From assembly GCA_964036195.1 (NCBI GenBank), contig OZ038452.1, forward strand, positions 11,898,704-11,962,703: DNA of 64,000 bases, given 5' to 3'. This document shows positions 51,234 through 62,990 of the stretch, piece after piece (positions within the stretch are counted from its first letter, which is position 1; each line of letters opens with the position of its first letter). The notes beneath the pieces are model-generated. The model was not told where the DNA came from, did no database searches, and saw nothing but the letters and a program-made list of their open reading frames with translations. Source of the stretch: Sphaerolaimus hirsutus. Lineage: Eukaryota > Nematoda > Chromadorea > Monhysterida > Sphaerolaimidae. Both the position numbers and the translations under genes were made by a program.

Positions 51234-51904
51234 ATTGTGCCCCAACAAAAAAATAATCGCTTGCGGTTAACTTACGGATCGAAAAATGCTTCTTTAACGA
51301 CCCAGTTTTTTTTATAAAAAAGCTAATATTGCGCATAATGTTGTGTGCGTGCCGTGCCGGATTATCTGTCGGCGGATTTTGTGCTGTGTCCACGCAAAGG
51401 GCTGTGCCGCCAGCCCAAATTAAAAGTGAAGGCCGCGAGTGAATGTACACTTTGGGGGACTCTGGGTTATTTGTGATGTGAGCGCATCGACTCAGCGGCG
51501 ATGCGCAGGTTTGCATGGCGTCTGTTACCCCACCTGCGAAAGAGTCACCCAACCGTCACTTTCCCTGGGGTGGGTAAGTGCATAGATTCTTTTAAGTCGT
51601 TTTTTTATAATTAAAAAAAACAATAGTTTTAGCAAGCTCCCACATATGGCTATTGGTCACCTTCTATTGGAGACGCCCTTCTAATAGTGACCCGCCCTTC
51701 TATTAGAAGAAATACGGTACCTAGTTTCAATGCTTGCATTTTCAAAAAAAAATTTTAAACGTTTCTTTTCTAAACGTGTTTTTTTAAAATTTTAAACGTT
51801 TCTTTTTTAAACGTGTTTTTTTTTAAAAGCTCCCAGATATGGCTCTGGGTCAACATATACAGGTATATCAGACAAGTGACAATGCTCTGTGATGTTATAT
51901 AAAC
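51234..51904. other. Non-coding stretch
   Basis: No gene seen. 51640-51840 holds inverted 'ttctattagaag' units and 'aaacgttt' runs. Confidence 0.3.
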
Positions 51905-52078
51905 TGGGGACACGCCAGGTCCGGCACCTAATTTCTGAGTTGGTGCCAGACGCCATATCTTTAGCAGTAGTGGGTGGATTTATTCGAAACTACTATTTAT
52001 ATACGAGCTTAGGATGGTCGGCGACCCACATGAGTGTGGGCCGCCGTATACATGAAGATTTTTGTTTTGAAAAAATCG

Positions 52079-53136
52079 CCGTCCACGCGAGGTCCAGCAC
52101 CCCGTGTTTCTACACTATAACGGCTTCCAATCTAAAACTGTTGGGGGGAATTGATCGAAATTTGAAGGGGGTGTACACGACACCCCACACTACTTTTCAT
52201 GGAAGTTTGAGCCCCCTGGCGACCCCCTTAATGGTGGACTGCTGGAAAATAAAATGATATTTTTGAGAATTCGCTGTTCAGGTTTGGCACTGGACAGCAA
52301 AAACAAAAATTGCATTAGAATGTCCCTTAGATGACAATGTATACCACTGTAAAAAATGTGTATTGAAAAAGCAAATTTTAAAATGAACATTTGATCTGGT
52401 ACAAAAGTGTATTTGACACCCATACACATGTTCCAGATTAAATTTCAATTTAAGTCAAATCTTGAATAAACACTTTTAAAGCTGGTTTACAATGCCTTCT
52501 AGGAGATGATTTAAGGTAAAAATTCACATAAACAACATTGCCCCAAAAATCAACCATGGAGGAGATTTGATGGGGGTCAACACAAAAGCTGTCCCACAAG
52601 GCGAATTTTGTTCCTGGAATGACATCATTACAGTGACTGCCATTGAAACTCCTCCATGGTTGATTTTTGGGGCAATGTTGTTTACACGAATTTTTACCTT
52701 AAATCATCTCCTAGAGGACATTGTAAACCAGCTTATAAAGTGTGTATAAAAGATCTGACACAAATCGAAATTTTATCTGGAACATGTGTATTGGTGTCAA
52801 ATACACTTTGGTACCAGATCAAATTTTTGTTTTGAAAATTGCCTTATTAATACACACTTTTTGCAGTGGTATACATTGTCCTCTAATGGACATTCGAATG
52901 TAATTTTTATTTTTGCTGTCCTATGGCAAATCTGGACAGGGAATTCTCAAAAATATCAGTTTATTTTCCAGCAGTCCACTCTCAGGGGGGTCACCAAACG
53001 GACCAAACTTCCATGAAAAGTAGTGGGGTGTGTCGTGTACACCCCCTCAAAATTTCGATCAATTCCCCCCAACAGTTCTAGATTAGCAGCCTGTTAAACT
53101 GTAAAAACAGGGGGTGCTGGACCTTGCGTGGACGGT
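52079..53136. mobile_element. Large foldback element with arms of about 490 bp
   Basis: 52079-52575 is a near-perfect reverse complement of 52640-53136, with a spacer of about 60 bp. Matching pieces include CCGTCCACGCGAGGTCCAGC at the left and its near-complement at the right end, and 'catggaggag' against 'ctcctccatg' at the centre. Confidence 0.88.
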
Positions 53137-54270
53137 GAATAACCGCTAGGCAACAAACACCGCATGGCAACCGCGACACGCGCGCATGCATACCGCTGCC
53201 ACAGGGCGCCCACCCAGCCGGCGCCAATGGCGCAGCGCATGTCTACATTCTGCCGCGTCGCCGCCCAAAGTTGCGGTAGACGAATAGACGCCAGCCGTAC
53301 TGCGGAGCGGGGGCAGTATATCAGCGTGCCGCGTGTGTTTTGCGGGTGCAAAAATGCCGCGAAATAAATTGCGCCGCGGTGCACAGCTGAATCATAGTAA
53401 AAAATATAGACATTCTGTGTGCCATCATCAGCACTGTACCAGAATGTCATGAATTTTCCATTGGTTTTGCACGTTAAATGAACGCAGTCGCATACATGAA
53501 AATGCTCATGCGCAGACACGGCTGCACGTTTGATAATGCAAGGGGCGGGTTATGCGGCTGAGGTTTGCTCCCGGTTTGCCGCCTGGCATATCGCGGAGCA
53601 TACTTAGGTCGCGTGCTCTTGCGTCACAGTATTATTTTGTCGCAGCGGCTATTAGTCTTTGAGGATTTTTGGCTTGGGGAATCATTGGATACATGTGATT
53701 TGCAATTTTTTGTCTCACATGCAATTTATGAGTATTCATGGATTTATTGAGTAAAAATTTTACTCAAAGATGGTATTTATGTAAGTATATGTAACATATG
53801 TGTAAAAATATATATGTAAATTGTCATGTGTCTGATATTTTGATCAAAAATTATCAGCGCTGTGTGTATTTTGGGGCGTATGACATGGAGACATGATGAA
53901 TTCTGACAATCTGACTGTAAGTCATTGGGACTGCGACGAAATGGCACGCGGCGGATCAGCCCGCGTCATACTGCCTGGCGGCAAACAAAATCCACACCGC
54001 GGCTGAACCACAGGCATGACTGCGCAGCTACGGCAAAGATAGGTGTGAATGCAGCGGCGTGCCTTTTACAAAAAATAGCGTGGAAGTGGATTCTGCCGCG
54101 CGGCAGGAATGTCGCCAGTCGGACGTGAGCGCAGCGGCCGCTCATGTGGGCGCCTATGGTCAGTGTGCGCGTGCCGCGGTGATTGTGGCCTACTGAGCGC
54201 ACGCAGTTACACTATGAGCGCTGTTGCCATGCGGTGTTTGTTGCCTACAGCTGCTGGGTCGCGTGGACAC
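53137..54270. other. Interior of the TIR element
   Basis: GC-rich pieces (53150-53400, 53930-54260) contain short frames on both strands. They read as diverged inverted repeats (for example 'tgccatgcggtgtttgttgcct'), not as a gene. Confidence 0.35.
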
Positions 54271-54692
54271 CTGTTTTTTCAAAAAAAATATTCACGTATA
54301 TGGCGGCCCACACTCAGGTGAGTCGCCGCCCCCCCCCCCCTGCTGTGTATAGTCAAAGGGGGGTTTAGTGAATATTCCCCCAAAATTTCAAATGTTTACC
54401 CCCCCAGAACCGGAGTTCCCCCCCCTAGAATTAGGCTCCAGAACCGACTCACTTTTTGGGTGCCGGACCTGGCGTGTCCGCTGTTTATGACCATATAATG
54501 GCTGTGGACCCTGGGATAGCATTAAAAGTGGTGGTTTGTGTCAAAAATGTCCATTTTTTGTCGACATGTTCGTATATTGTCTTATAGTCAAGTGAAGTTT
54601 CGCACGGAATAGTGATCAAACAAGGTTATAAAAGGAGGTGATGTTACACACTGTGCAGGTACATGGAAGCACACTACCTGAATATTATATAC

Positions 54693-55176
54693 CAGGGGTC
54701 TCCTGGGGGGGGGGGCTGCCCCCCCCCAAATCCGCTAGCTATCTATCTATGCCAGAGGCCGCTCAGCTATCTATCTATCCCGAGGCAAATTTTTTGGCTA
54801 CTACCCCCAAAGACCCCCCCCCCCCAAATCGCTCAGCTATCTATCTATCTGGAGTGGTTTTTGAGAAATTTTGCCCCAATTTTTGCTCAAAATCGCCAAT
54901 TTTCGCACCTTTTTATAGTTTTTCACCTTCAAAATTGTGCTCTCCAGCTATATGCATGGTTATATGCCATTTTAAACCTACTTTTGACCACTTTTAACCG
55001 ATTATTAGCGATTTTTTCCACTTATGGCCTTCTATGCACTGAAAAAGCCTATATATTTTGCCCCCGCGAACCCCCCCCCAGCCCCCCCAGAAATTGTTTT
55101 CAGCTATCTATCTCTCCGGAGGAGCGATTTGCTATCTATCCAGCCCCCGCGAAGGCCAAAATCTTGGAGACCCCTG
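54693..55176. mobile_element. hAT-like MITE, CAGGGGTCTCC-ended
   Basis: 484 bp, ends CAGGGGTCTCC / GGAGACCCCTG, perfect 8-bp target duplication TTATATAC. The duplicated segment at 55890-55900 shows the uninterrupted empty site. Confidence 0.93.
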
Positions 55177-55210
55177 TTATATACTACAGCGACATATGAC
55201 AGCTTATTTA

Positions 55211-56220
55211 TAGGGTTCAAACGGGATTGACTTTTCGGGATCGGGATCGAGATTGGTTTTTTGAGATTGCGGGATCGGGATTGGCCGGAATTGGGGTCAC
55301 GGGATCGGGATTGGCATTTTTTCGGGATCGGGATTGGGGTCCTGGGATAGAGAGTTTTGCCAATGTTTTGGCATCCACAGTTGTTCATAAAGGTCTAAAA
55401 AAATTGTTGGATGCCAGAAACGTGGCATAAAATGAACGCTGGGGGAGGGGGGGGGCGGCGACCCCCCCTAAAACTTGACCGTTGTGGTAAAGGAATGGTC
55501 CTTGGCGCCAGCGCCATTAGTAGGCGCGACTAGAGTTGGAAAAAAAACGTTTTTTTTTAACTCGATGTTTTTTTTTAAAGCTCCCAGATATGACCTAGTG
55601 TCAACATATATAGGTATATCAGACAGTGACAATACTCTGTGATGTTAAATATGACCATATAATGGCTGTTGAGCCATGGGATAGCATTATAAGTGGTGAT
55701 TTGTGTCAAAAATATCCATTTTTTTGTCGATACATTCGTATATTGCCTTATAGTCGAATGTTCGTGACTTCAGGTAAAGTTTGGCACAGAATAGTGATTA
55801 AACAAGGTTATAAAGGAGGTTGTTACTTTGGGAGTGAAGTTACACACTGTGGAGGTACATGGAAGCACATTACCTCAATATTATATACTACACCGACATA
55901 TGACAGCTTATTAACCCATGGTAGCATATATAAATGGATACTTTGATACTAAAAATGCCACAAAACCAATGAAAACAACCATCAATGTCAATTTGTGTGT
56001 GAAATTGCATGCTTGCGCGCAAAAATTTTGCAAAATACCTAGTGCTTAGTACTAAAAATTTCGGTTGATGTTTAAAAAAAAACATTTCGGACGTCATGTT
56101 TAAAAAAAACAACGTTTTTTTAAAATAAAAAACGTTTAAAAAAACATCGGCCAACCCTACTGCTAAATCCCGGAATTTCACGGGATCCGGGATCGGGATC
56201 GGGATCCCGTTTGAACCCTA
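55211..56220. mobile_element. hAT-like MITE, GGGATC-cored, copy 3, interrupted
   Basis: Left end at 55211 and right end at 56220 share the 8-bp target duplication CTTATTTA. The centre (about 55449-56159) is replaced by another copy of the surrounding repeat plus a CGTTT-cored MITE. Confidence 0.8.
56047..56159. mobile_element. MITE, CGTTT-cored family, copy 2
   Basis: Closely matches 3423-3530 and 56361-56473; ends in CATCGGCCAACCCTA. Confidence 0.65.
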
Positions 56221-56360
56221 CTTATTTACCCATGGTAGCACATAGAAATGGTTGCTTTGGTACTAAAAATGCCACAAAACCAATGAAAACAACCACCAAT
56301 GTCAAATTGTGTACGAAATTGCGCGCTTGCGCGCAAAAATTTTGCAAAATACATAGTGCT

Positions 56361-56473
56361 TAGTACTAAAAATTTCGGCCAATGTTTAAAAAAAACGCTT
56401 CGGACCTCGTGTTTAAAAAAAACAACGTTTTTTATTATTAAATAAAACGTTTAAAAAACATCGGCCAACCCTA
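56361..56473. mobile_element. MITE, CGTTT-cored family, copy 3
   Basis: Same structure as the copy at 56047, in the same flanking context. Confidence 0.65.
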
Positions 56474-56837
56474 GCTATCACACTGAAATTTTTACACAAT
56501 AGAGTAGACTCCATAGGACACCTATGCTGAAGTTTGCAAAAAAAATGCAAAATACCTAGTGCAAGTCTACCAGAAATTTTGGCTTTTGATTAAAAAAAAA
56601 TTAAAATCAGTTCCCACCCTTTGATATTTTTTTAAATCAAATTTCTTTCAAGTTGAAAAAAAATCAAGTGCCAACCCTAGATGGGATATGGTAGATTTTA
56701 TTGTAAGGTGTAATGTCGCTGGAGTATACATCTCTACATTTTGAAAAAACAATCACTTTTTACCTTAATAACCGTTTTTAAATCGTCTCGTTAAAAACCA
56801 CATTTCTTCCCATTGCCGTCCGCTTACAGTACCCATT

Positions 56838-57054
56838 GGCGCACCGCACACTCAAAATTGTCAAGGGCGGTCCGAGCCTTGGCGGAATTCTAAAGTCGGT
56901 CCGAACGATTGTTTTACGACAAGACTGAAAAACTACTGAAATTTGGGCCGTTGCGGACGATTTTGAATTCCACCCTTTTTAATTCCTACTTTGAATCCCC
57001 GCCTGGCAAAAATGGTTCGAACCGCCCTTTCCAATTTTGAGTGTGCGGTGCGCC
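56838..57054. mobile_element. Harbinger-like MITE, copy 2
   Basis: 217 bp, ends GGCGCACCGCACACTCAAAA and complement, ATT on each side. Confidence 0.7.
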
Positions 57055-57909
57055 ATTCGACGCAGATGCACCGGTCCATGTTTTCTGCAACGTCCCATTG
57101 ACGTGCATTATTCTACATAAAATCCCGATGCGGGAATTTCGTGCGCCAATTTCTACCGTTTGTTGGCTGGATTTCGGTTCATTGAAGTTGGTTTTTGAAT
57201 TTTTTTAAGTTGTCATTTTTCAGTCCGTTTGTAAACTAAGGATTGTTGGACGGTGACGCCTGAATAAAATGCATTATCGGGATAATTCATAGATTCAATA
57301 GATTCTCAGATAGAAACCGAAATTGTTAAATCTGTTTCCACTTTTAATGACTGACTGCTGAATTAACCACAATCAGGTTTTATGCTCTTATTTCGTATTT
57401 GGAACAGCGCCAGAATTGTTGTCTTTAGAGTTTTGGGTTGTTTAACATTCTCTCAGTTCAGAATTTCAGCCCCCGAATCTCTCAGCTGTCTATCTAACTT
57501 GTGAAGAAGTCCCGATTTTTGGATTTTAAGGATTTACGAATAGCTGATCACATTTTTAAAGGTGGTGCAATGCATTTTTTGCATTTCGCACATGTAATTG
57601 AAGGAAATCAACACGAAATCACACTTGGGGGTGAAACAACATGGGGGTTTCGAGCCTGTGTTCGCGGTCATCTAAACCTGGTGCACATCTAGGCCAGCTG
57701 AATCCCGAATAATTTCGGGATTTTGTGTTCCCGACCCCAAACCTCAAGTTCGATCCCAATCCTGAAATCTCAAAAAACAAATCCCAATCCCGAAACTTTT
57801 GAAAACCCAATCCTGATCTTTTTTGCGGTGAATTAGAGAAAATCCTTCAAAATGAATTTTTTTTCAAACATCCCGATCGCCCGCAAAAATGCCAATCCCG
57901 AGCCTGAGA
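57055..57909. other. Non-coding stretch
   Basis: No gene seen; 57700-57830 is a degenerate CCCGATCC-type repeat. Confidence 0.3.
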
Positions 57910-58355
57910 TAGGGTTCAAACGGGATTGACGTTTCGGGATCGGGATCGGGATTGGTTTTTTGAGATTTCGGGATCGGGATTGGCCGGGATTGGGGTCACG
58001 GGATCGGGATCGGGATTGGCATTTTTTCGGGATCGGGATTGGGGTCTTGGGATAGAGCTTTTGGCCAATGTTTTGGCATCCACAGTTGTTCATAAAGGTC
58101 TAAAAACACTGTTGGATGCCAGAAGCGTGGCTTAATATGAACGCTGGGGGTTTGCGTTCAAATTTTTGCAGGCAAAAACGTCGTTTTTTCACTTTTGATA
58201 ATTTCCACTAATTTTTCCGGGATCGGGATCCCGGACTTTGGAGTTTCTCGGGATCGGGATCGGGATTTGAAAAGTTTCGGGATCGGGATCGGGACTGCTA
58301 AATCCCGGAATTTCACGGGATCCGGGATCGGGATCGGGATCCCGTTTGAACCCTA
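57910..58355. mobile_element. hAT-like MITE, GGGATC-cored, copy 4
   Basis: 446 bp, ends TAGGGTTCAAACGGGAT and complement, perfect 8-bp target duplication GCCTGAGA (57902-57909, 58356-58363). Confidence 0.93.
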
Positions 58356-58363
58356 GCCTGAGA

Positions 58364-59640
58364 CACTAATCCCGATCCCGAAATCTCAAATAACCAATGC
58401 CGAAACGTCAATCCATTTGAACCCTAACCACCCCCCCCCCCTCCCCCCGGAGCCGACAGATATCATATTTACGTGTGGCGACGGCGGCGGCACATGTCAA
58501 AGCGTGTTTGCGACGGCGCAGGAAATCGGCGCGTTGCACTGGTTGTCGCAGCCCAAGCTGCCAGCGACGCCGACAAATGAGCTAAGTTTTAATTAGTAAT
58601 AGATTTTTATCCGTTGGCCGCGTGTAAAATCGTCGCTGAAACGCAGCCCGATGGCCGATAACGATCGCAGTGGCACAATTGAACAATGGCCCCACACGCG
58701 CTAGTTGACATCGACCGAGGATGGAAGAACGAATAAAAGGGAGAAAAATTGCTGAAAGTATACTCGGCGGACAGCACACCTAGTATGGAAACCTACCATA
58801 ATTTTTTGAATAAAATCTTGTGATTAATTTCGTAATAAATTATTCGTCATTAAAAACGAAATATTATGATGAAAAATTGTATAATTTTTGGTTCATTATT
58901 CGGATGGTTTATGGTAGGTTTTTGCACTAAGTGTGATGTCCACCGAGTATAGGTGTAGAAAGCTCAAAATGGGTATACAAGAGCATAAAGTACTAAAAAT
59001 AGCTGAAAATATGCAGAAAGGAACAAGAACTAGTGATTTTGGCGGTGAAAATCCACAAAAATGTATGAAAAATACCGATTTTGAGGAAAAATTTCGGTAA
59101 CGATTATCAAAAATGGCTCCAGATAGGTAGAAAGCTGAGGATTTGGGGGGGGGGGTTTGGGGGTAGTAGCCCAAAATTTTGCCAACGGGATAGATAGATA
59201 TACTCCTGGTATACTCCGCGTACGTGATACTCTGCCCTCGCACTGATTTATTTCTCGTGTTGGAAGCGTGCCAATGATTATTAAATCATGCGATTTCCGT
59301 AAAAATATGAAAAAAAATCATGTATGTGAATATTTTAATGAATAACATTATAACAACAATCAATTTTGTCATCTTTTTATGAAACTCGGACGCGTTAACC
59401 ATCGTTGGCACACTTCCAGCGTGAACCACGCGTGCAGGGTGTAAAGTAACCGGAGTATAAATGTATTTACGTTGTAAATGTACCACGTCTAAACTAAGGT
59501 GCCTTTGGCTGTGAATGAAGGGAAAAATCTGTGGCTGTTGGCAGTGTGCCAAGTGATTTGGATATTTGTTTTTTGTTGATTTTTCTCTCTAATCTGCTGG
59601 CTTTTCGCAGTGATTTTCGTGCCATATTTAACTAGCTGTG
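58364..59640. other. Non-coding stretch with repeat fragments
   Basis: No gene. Holds a fragment of the ACGCTAGTTGACATCGAC element (58690-58720) and a GATA/G-run MITE fragment (about 59020-59215). Confidence 0.35.
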
Positions 59641-60110
59641 ACCAACGATGGGTAAGTTCTCAAAATAAAAGCACTTTCTGTTAGAGTTTTTCAAAAATTA
59701 ATACATGTGTTTTAAGTTGTTGTTTTTTTCATGAAAAAACTTGAGTTTCTGGGTTTTATTTCTTGTTTTTGTTTGTAAAAAATCAAGTTATTGGTAAAAA
59801 TTCGAGTTTTTTATGTAAAAACTCAGATTTTTTCTTCAAAAAGTAGCATTTTACAGTATTTTAATGTGGAAACAGTGGCTTTCTTTTCAAATTTTGGTTT
59901 TGTGAACGTTTAGGTAGACCTCACAGCATCTGGGTATTCATTCAAGTGTCGAAAAAGTCCACAGCTTGGGAGGTGAGGAGCCCTCAGCTCCATCGTATGA
60001 GCTGCCGGACTCTGGTGGACACTCCTCAACACTTGGATCACAGTCCCCATCATTGTCGAAACCACCAGGAGATGCGGACACTATTTTTTCAATACTTATT
60101 TCATCGTTAA
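59641..60110 (+). pseudogene. Possible 5' exons of a decayed gene, perhaps BED-type
   Basis: ATGG|GTAAGT at 59649 can splice to TTTAG|GTAGACC at 59912, giving a short frame MGRPHSIWVFIQVSKKSTA that loosely resembles the start of hAT transposases with a BED finger, then a stop. The alternative frame of the second exon is also open (GGEEPSAPSYELPDSGGHSS). Evidence is weak. Confidence 0.22.
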
Positions 60111-61200
60111 GCTTTCACCTAATGTATGTATTTACATACTATAAATACATGTATAGCTTTGTATGCACATACTCACACTGTTCAATTCAAATCATGTGCC
60201 AGAAAACAAACACAAAAAAAAACCTTTCTGTATTTTTTGTGTTACTGTGTTTCCGTGTTCACCAAAAAAACTCATTTGAGTTTCCGTGTTTTTCAAAATT
60301 GTTGATTTTCTGTGTTTATGTGTTAAACAAAAAAGCAGAAACTCAATGAGTTTGTGTATTCAAATAATATGTGTGTTTTTGCCATTGTCGGCTTGGAGGC
60401 ATTCCTTGTTGTTTTTCCCCACCCATTTTCATGTGCTTTGCAAATATAACGAAGAGAAAGAAAGGAATGAAACATTGGAAGGTATTGAATTTGGTTGGAA
60501 TGACGACTGAGATGTACATCACCGGTTTACAAATAACCCATTTGAATATATTTATGTGCATTTATCCTATCGCTATTTACTTATTTTTTCATTGTTTATT
60601 TATGGGTACCGTATTTCCTCGAAATACCCCCCTGGGGTGATTCTTTCAGAGTGAGAATTTTGAGTGGAGTCAGTTCGAGGAAATGCGATATTTTTTATAC
60701 ACCACGCACTTTATGGGGCCATTTCAACATTTCACTGTGGGGCGGTGTTCAGGGGAATGTAGCTAAAAAAAATTTGCACCAGAGATAGATAGATAGCTGG
60801 GCGGTTTGGGGTGGTGTTACCCACCCCCTTACTTACTCCTGCAGGCATAATGTGTCTATAATGGGTCTACATGCGGAATGGGCTTTGATGCGGAATGGGC
60901 CTGAACCATGTAAAAACGCCATGGCACTTGGTGCAATTTTTGCATGGCGCCAGGAGCAAAACGTCTGGCGCTGACGCTTGGCGGTATTTTGCTCTGGCGC
61001 TTTACTCCAAAGTCCTGGCGCACCAAAGTTAGGTCATGGTAAACTAATAAGTGTGAAGGAAGTGTATAAAAAATTGCTTGTCGCAAGTTTACTTGACACA
61101 CTTTTCCACTTTTCTTGTCACTTGTGGAATTTACCCCTGATGCTTATGATGTATGAAAAAGCCTATGAAATATAGGATTTATACTTTCCTGCGTCCGGGT
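60111..61200. other. Non-coding stretch with repeat fragments
   Basis: 60610-60690 is of the CCTCGAAATACCCCCC type, 60737-60900 a reverse copy of the ATTCCGCAT element, and 60905-61025 GGCGCC-type repeats. No gene seen. Confidence 0.35.
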
Positions 61201-61217
61201 GCCACTCACAGTCCCTG

Positions 61218-61385
61218 TAAAATTTCACATGTCATGCAAAGTGGCAGAAGTAATGTAAAATGTGCAAAAAAATCTCGATGTTTGCCATTATATATTTTTT
61301 TTTTTATACCAGCAGGCATTTCACATGACTTCAGACACTTTGCATGAGCTTTACATGACATTTTACACGGCCTGGGAGCTTACAC
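61218..61385. mobile_element. Introner-family element, copy 4 (diverged)
   Basis: Begins CACTCACAGTCCCTGTAAAA and ends near 'ttttacacggcctgggag' with the same 'catgcaaagtg' interior as the introner-like introns. The GC-rich stretch after it (61386-61512, ending GCGACAG|GTACAT) could be an exon on +, but no partner exon was found. Confidence 0.45.
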
Positions 61386-61512
61386 GAACCCCGCAGGGGT
61401 CCAAATCTACAAGACCCCTGGCCCTTCCATACTCGCAACCTGAAATTACAGGTGCGACCTCAGCCAAACTTCAGTGCCAAACGGCGGCTGCAGCTGCTGC
61501 GTCGGCGACAGG

Positions 61513-62500
61513 TACATATTTTATATGAATGCCTTTTTGGATTCCACGTGTGGAGGTTGGATAATGGTTGGTCTGATTTAGAATGTTGCTTTTTTGTTTT
61601 GTTTTTGTTTTTTGAACTTTTTTTATCGGGTCGCGCATTAGAATTGAGACAATGTCTTCCATTCGGCTGACTAAATCAGTCAATATAATCTAGAGTTTAA
61701 AATTCTTTTCTGGATTGTCATCATTGGGACTGATATTTTGGAATGCCAGTGGTGTAGTGGAAAGTGGTTGGTGTTTGGATCGATACAGTGCAAAAATTCA
61801 TGTGTTGGGGTGGGCTGGATGCCCATCAACTAAGCCTCTGTCAACCAAGGACGTATCCAGGGGGGCGGGGGGGGGGGGCTGCAGCCCCCCCTTCCCGGGG
61901 TGAGACCTCAAAAGTCCCGGAAAATGCAACTTTTCATGTATATTTTTCTATGTTTCTCAAAAATTTTGCACGCAAGCGCGCAGTGTCTTCCCCATGCATT
62001 GTATTTTCAGCGGATCGGTCCCTGTAAACAAAGATCCTCGGAAATGAGCATATTTTTGAGAATTTCGCTGTGTATGTATGCATATTTACATACATATAAA
62101 GCGGTTCCTGGCGCAGGCGCCAACGCCAATAGCACCATGGCGTGGCGCTTTTGTATGGCGCTAGCGCCAAAACGCCTTTCCGTCCCTATATAGGGAAAAA
62201 TTTTAGGGGGGGGGGGCTGAGCCCCCCCCCCCCCGTTCGCCGGGCTCCGTAAACAAGCAGCCCCCCCGCTCAAAAATCCTGGATACGTCCCTGCTGTCAA
62301 CAATTCAAAGATACTTTGGCACAAATAGAACTGGGCAAAAAGCGATTCATTAGCACGAGTTCGGAGTTGGCAAACATCATTCTGAATCAAACAAAACTCA
62401 AAAGTGAAACTCAATCTGTGTCTCTCATCATCACTGCTAGAATGCACTGTTTGATTTGTGCCAATATTTTTGTCTTGGCACACTTCTGGCCACTTTGATT
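61513..62500. other. Non-coding stretch with repeat fragments
   Basis: No gene; 61848-62300 holds paired G-run and C-run sequences ('gggggctgcagccccccc', 'ggacgtatccag' inverted at 62280), likely a degenerate MITE. Confidence 0.35.
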
Positions 62501-62507
62501 GTGTCGT

Positions 62508-62990
62508 AGGGGTCTCCTAGATTGTGACCATCCGGGGGGTTCGATAGATCGCAAATTGCTCCTCCGAAGGGATAAATACCTGAATTTTTTTGTGGGGGGG
62601 GGGGGTTGTGGTGGTTCAATATATAGGCTTTTTCAAGGTGTAGGAAACAGAAAGTGGACAAAATCGCTAAAAAAATAGATGAAAAATTTTCTAAAAATAG
62701 GTATATAAGCACATAGACCAGAAAATAGCTGAAAACAGGCAATAAGGGACATGAATTCGTGATTTTGAAGGTGCAAACTATAAAACGGTACGAAGATATG
62801 TTATTTTGAGCAAAAAAATGGGGTAAATTTTCTCAGAAATAGCACCAGATAAATTAACAGCTGGTCGATTGGGGGGTTCATGGAATAGTAGTCAAAAAAA
62901 TTCACATCCGGGATTGATAGCTGACTGGCGATTTTGGGGGGGGGGGTGACACGCCACCCCCAAACCGCCCTCCCTTTGCTACCCCTGGAT
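62508..62990. mobile_element. CAGGGG-ended MITE, diverged copy
   Basis: Starts TAGGGGTCTCC and ends CTACCCCTG with interior resembling 49204-49673 and 54693-55176. Flanks GATTGTGT and GATTGTCA suggest an aged 8-bp target duplication. Confidence 0.55.

Larger units (their letters stand above)
51905..54481. mobile_element. TIR element of about 2.6 kb
   Basis: Long imperfect inverted ends: GGACACGCCAGGTCCGGCAC at the left and the complement at 54455-54478; similarity continues for about 200 bp ('gagtgtgggccgccgtatac' near 52030 against 54300). A second foldback lies inside. Confidence 0.7.
54480..56360. repeat. Duplicated segment, two diverged copies
   Basis: The sequence 'tgaccatataatggctgt...acatatgacagcttatt...' occurs at 54486-55210 (continuing at 56221) and again at 55651-56046, about 90% alike by eye. 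Copy 1 carries two insertions that copy 2 lacks at one site. Confidence 0.75.

Noticed and set aside
53150-54260. GC-rich frames at 53.1-54.3 kb as a gene
   Set aside because: Frames occur on both strands and the segments are inverted-repeat parts of a TIR element.
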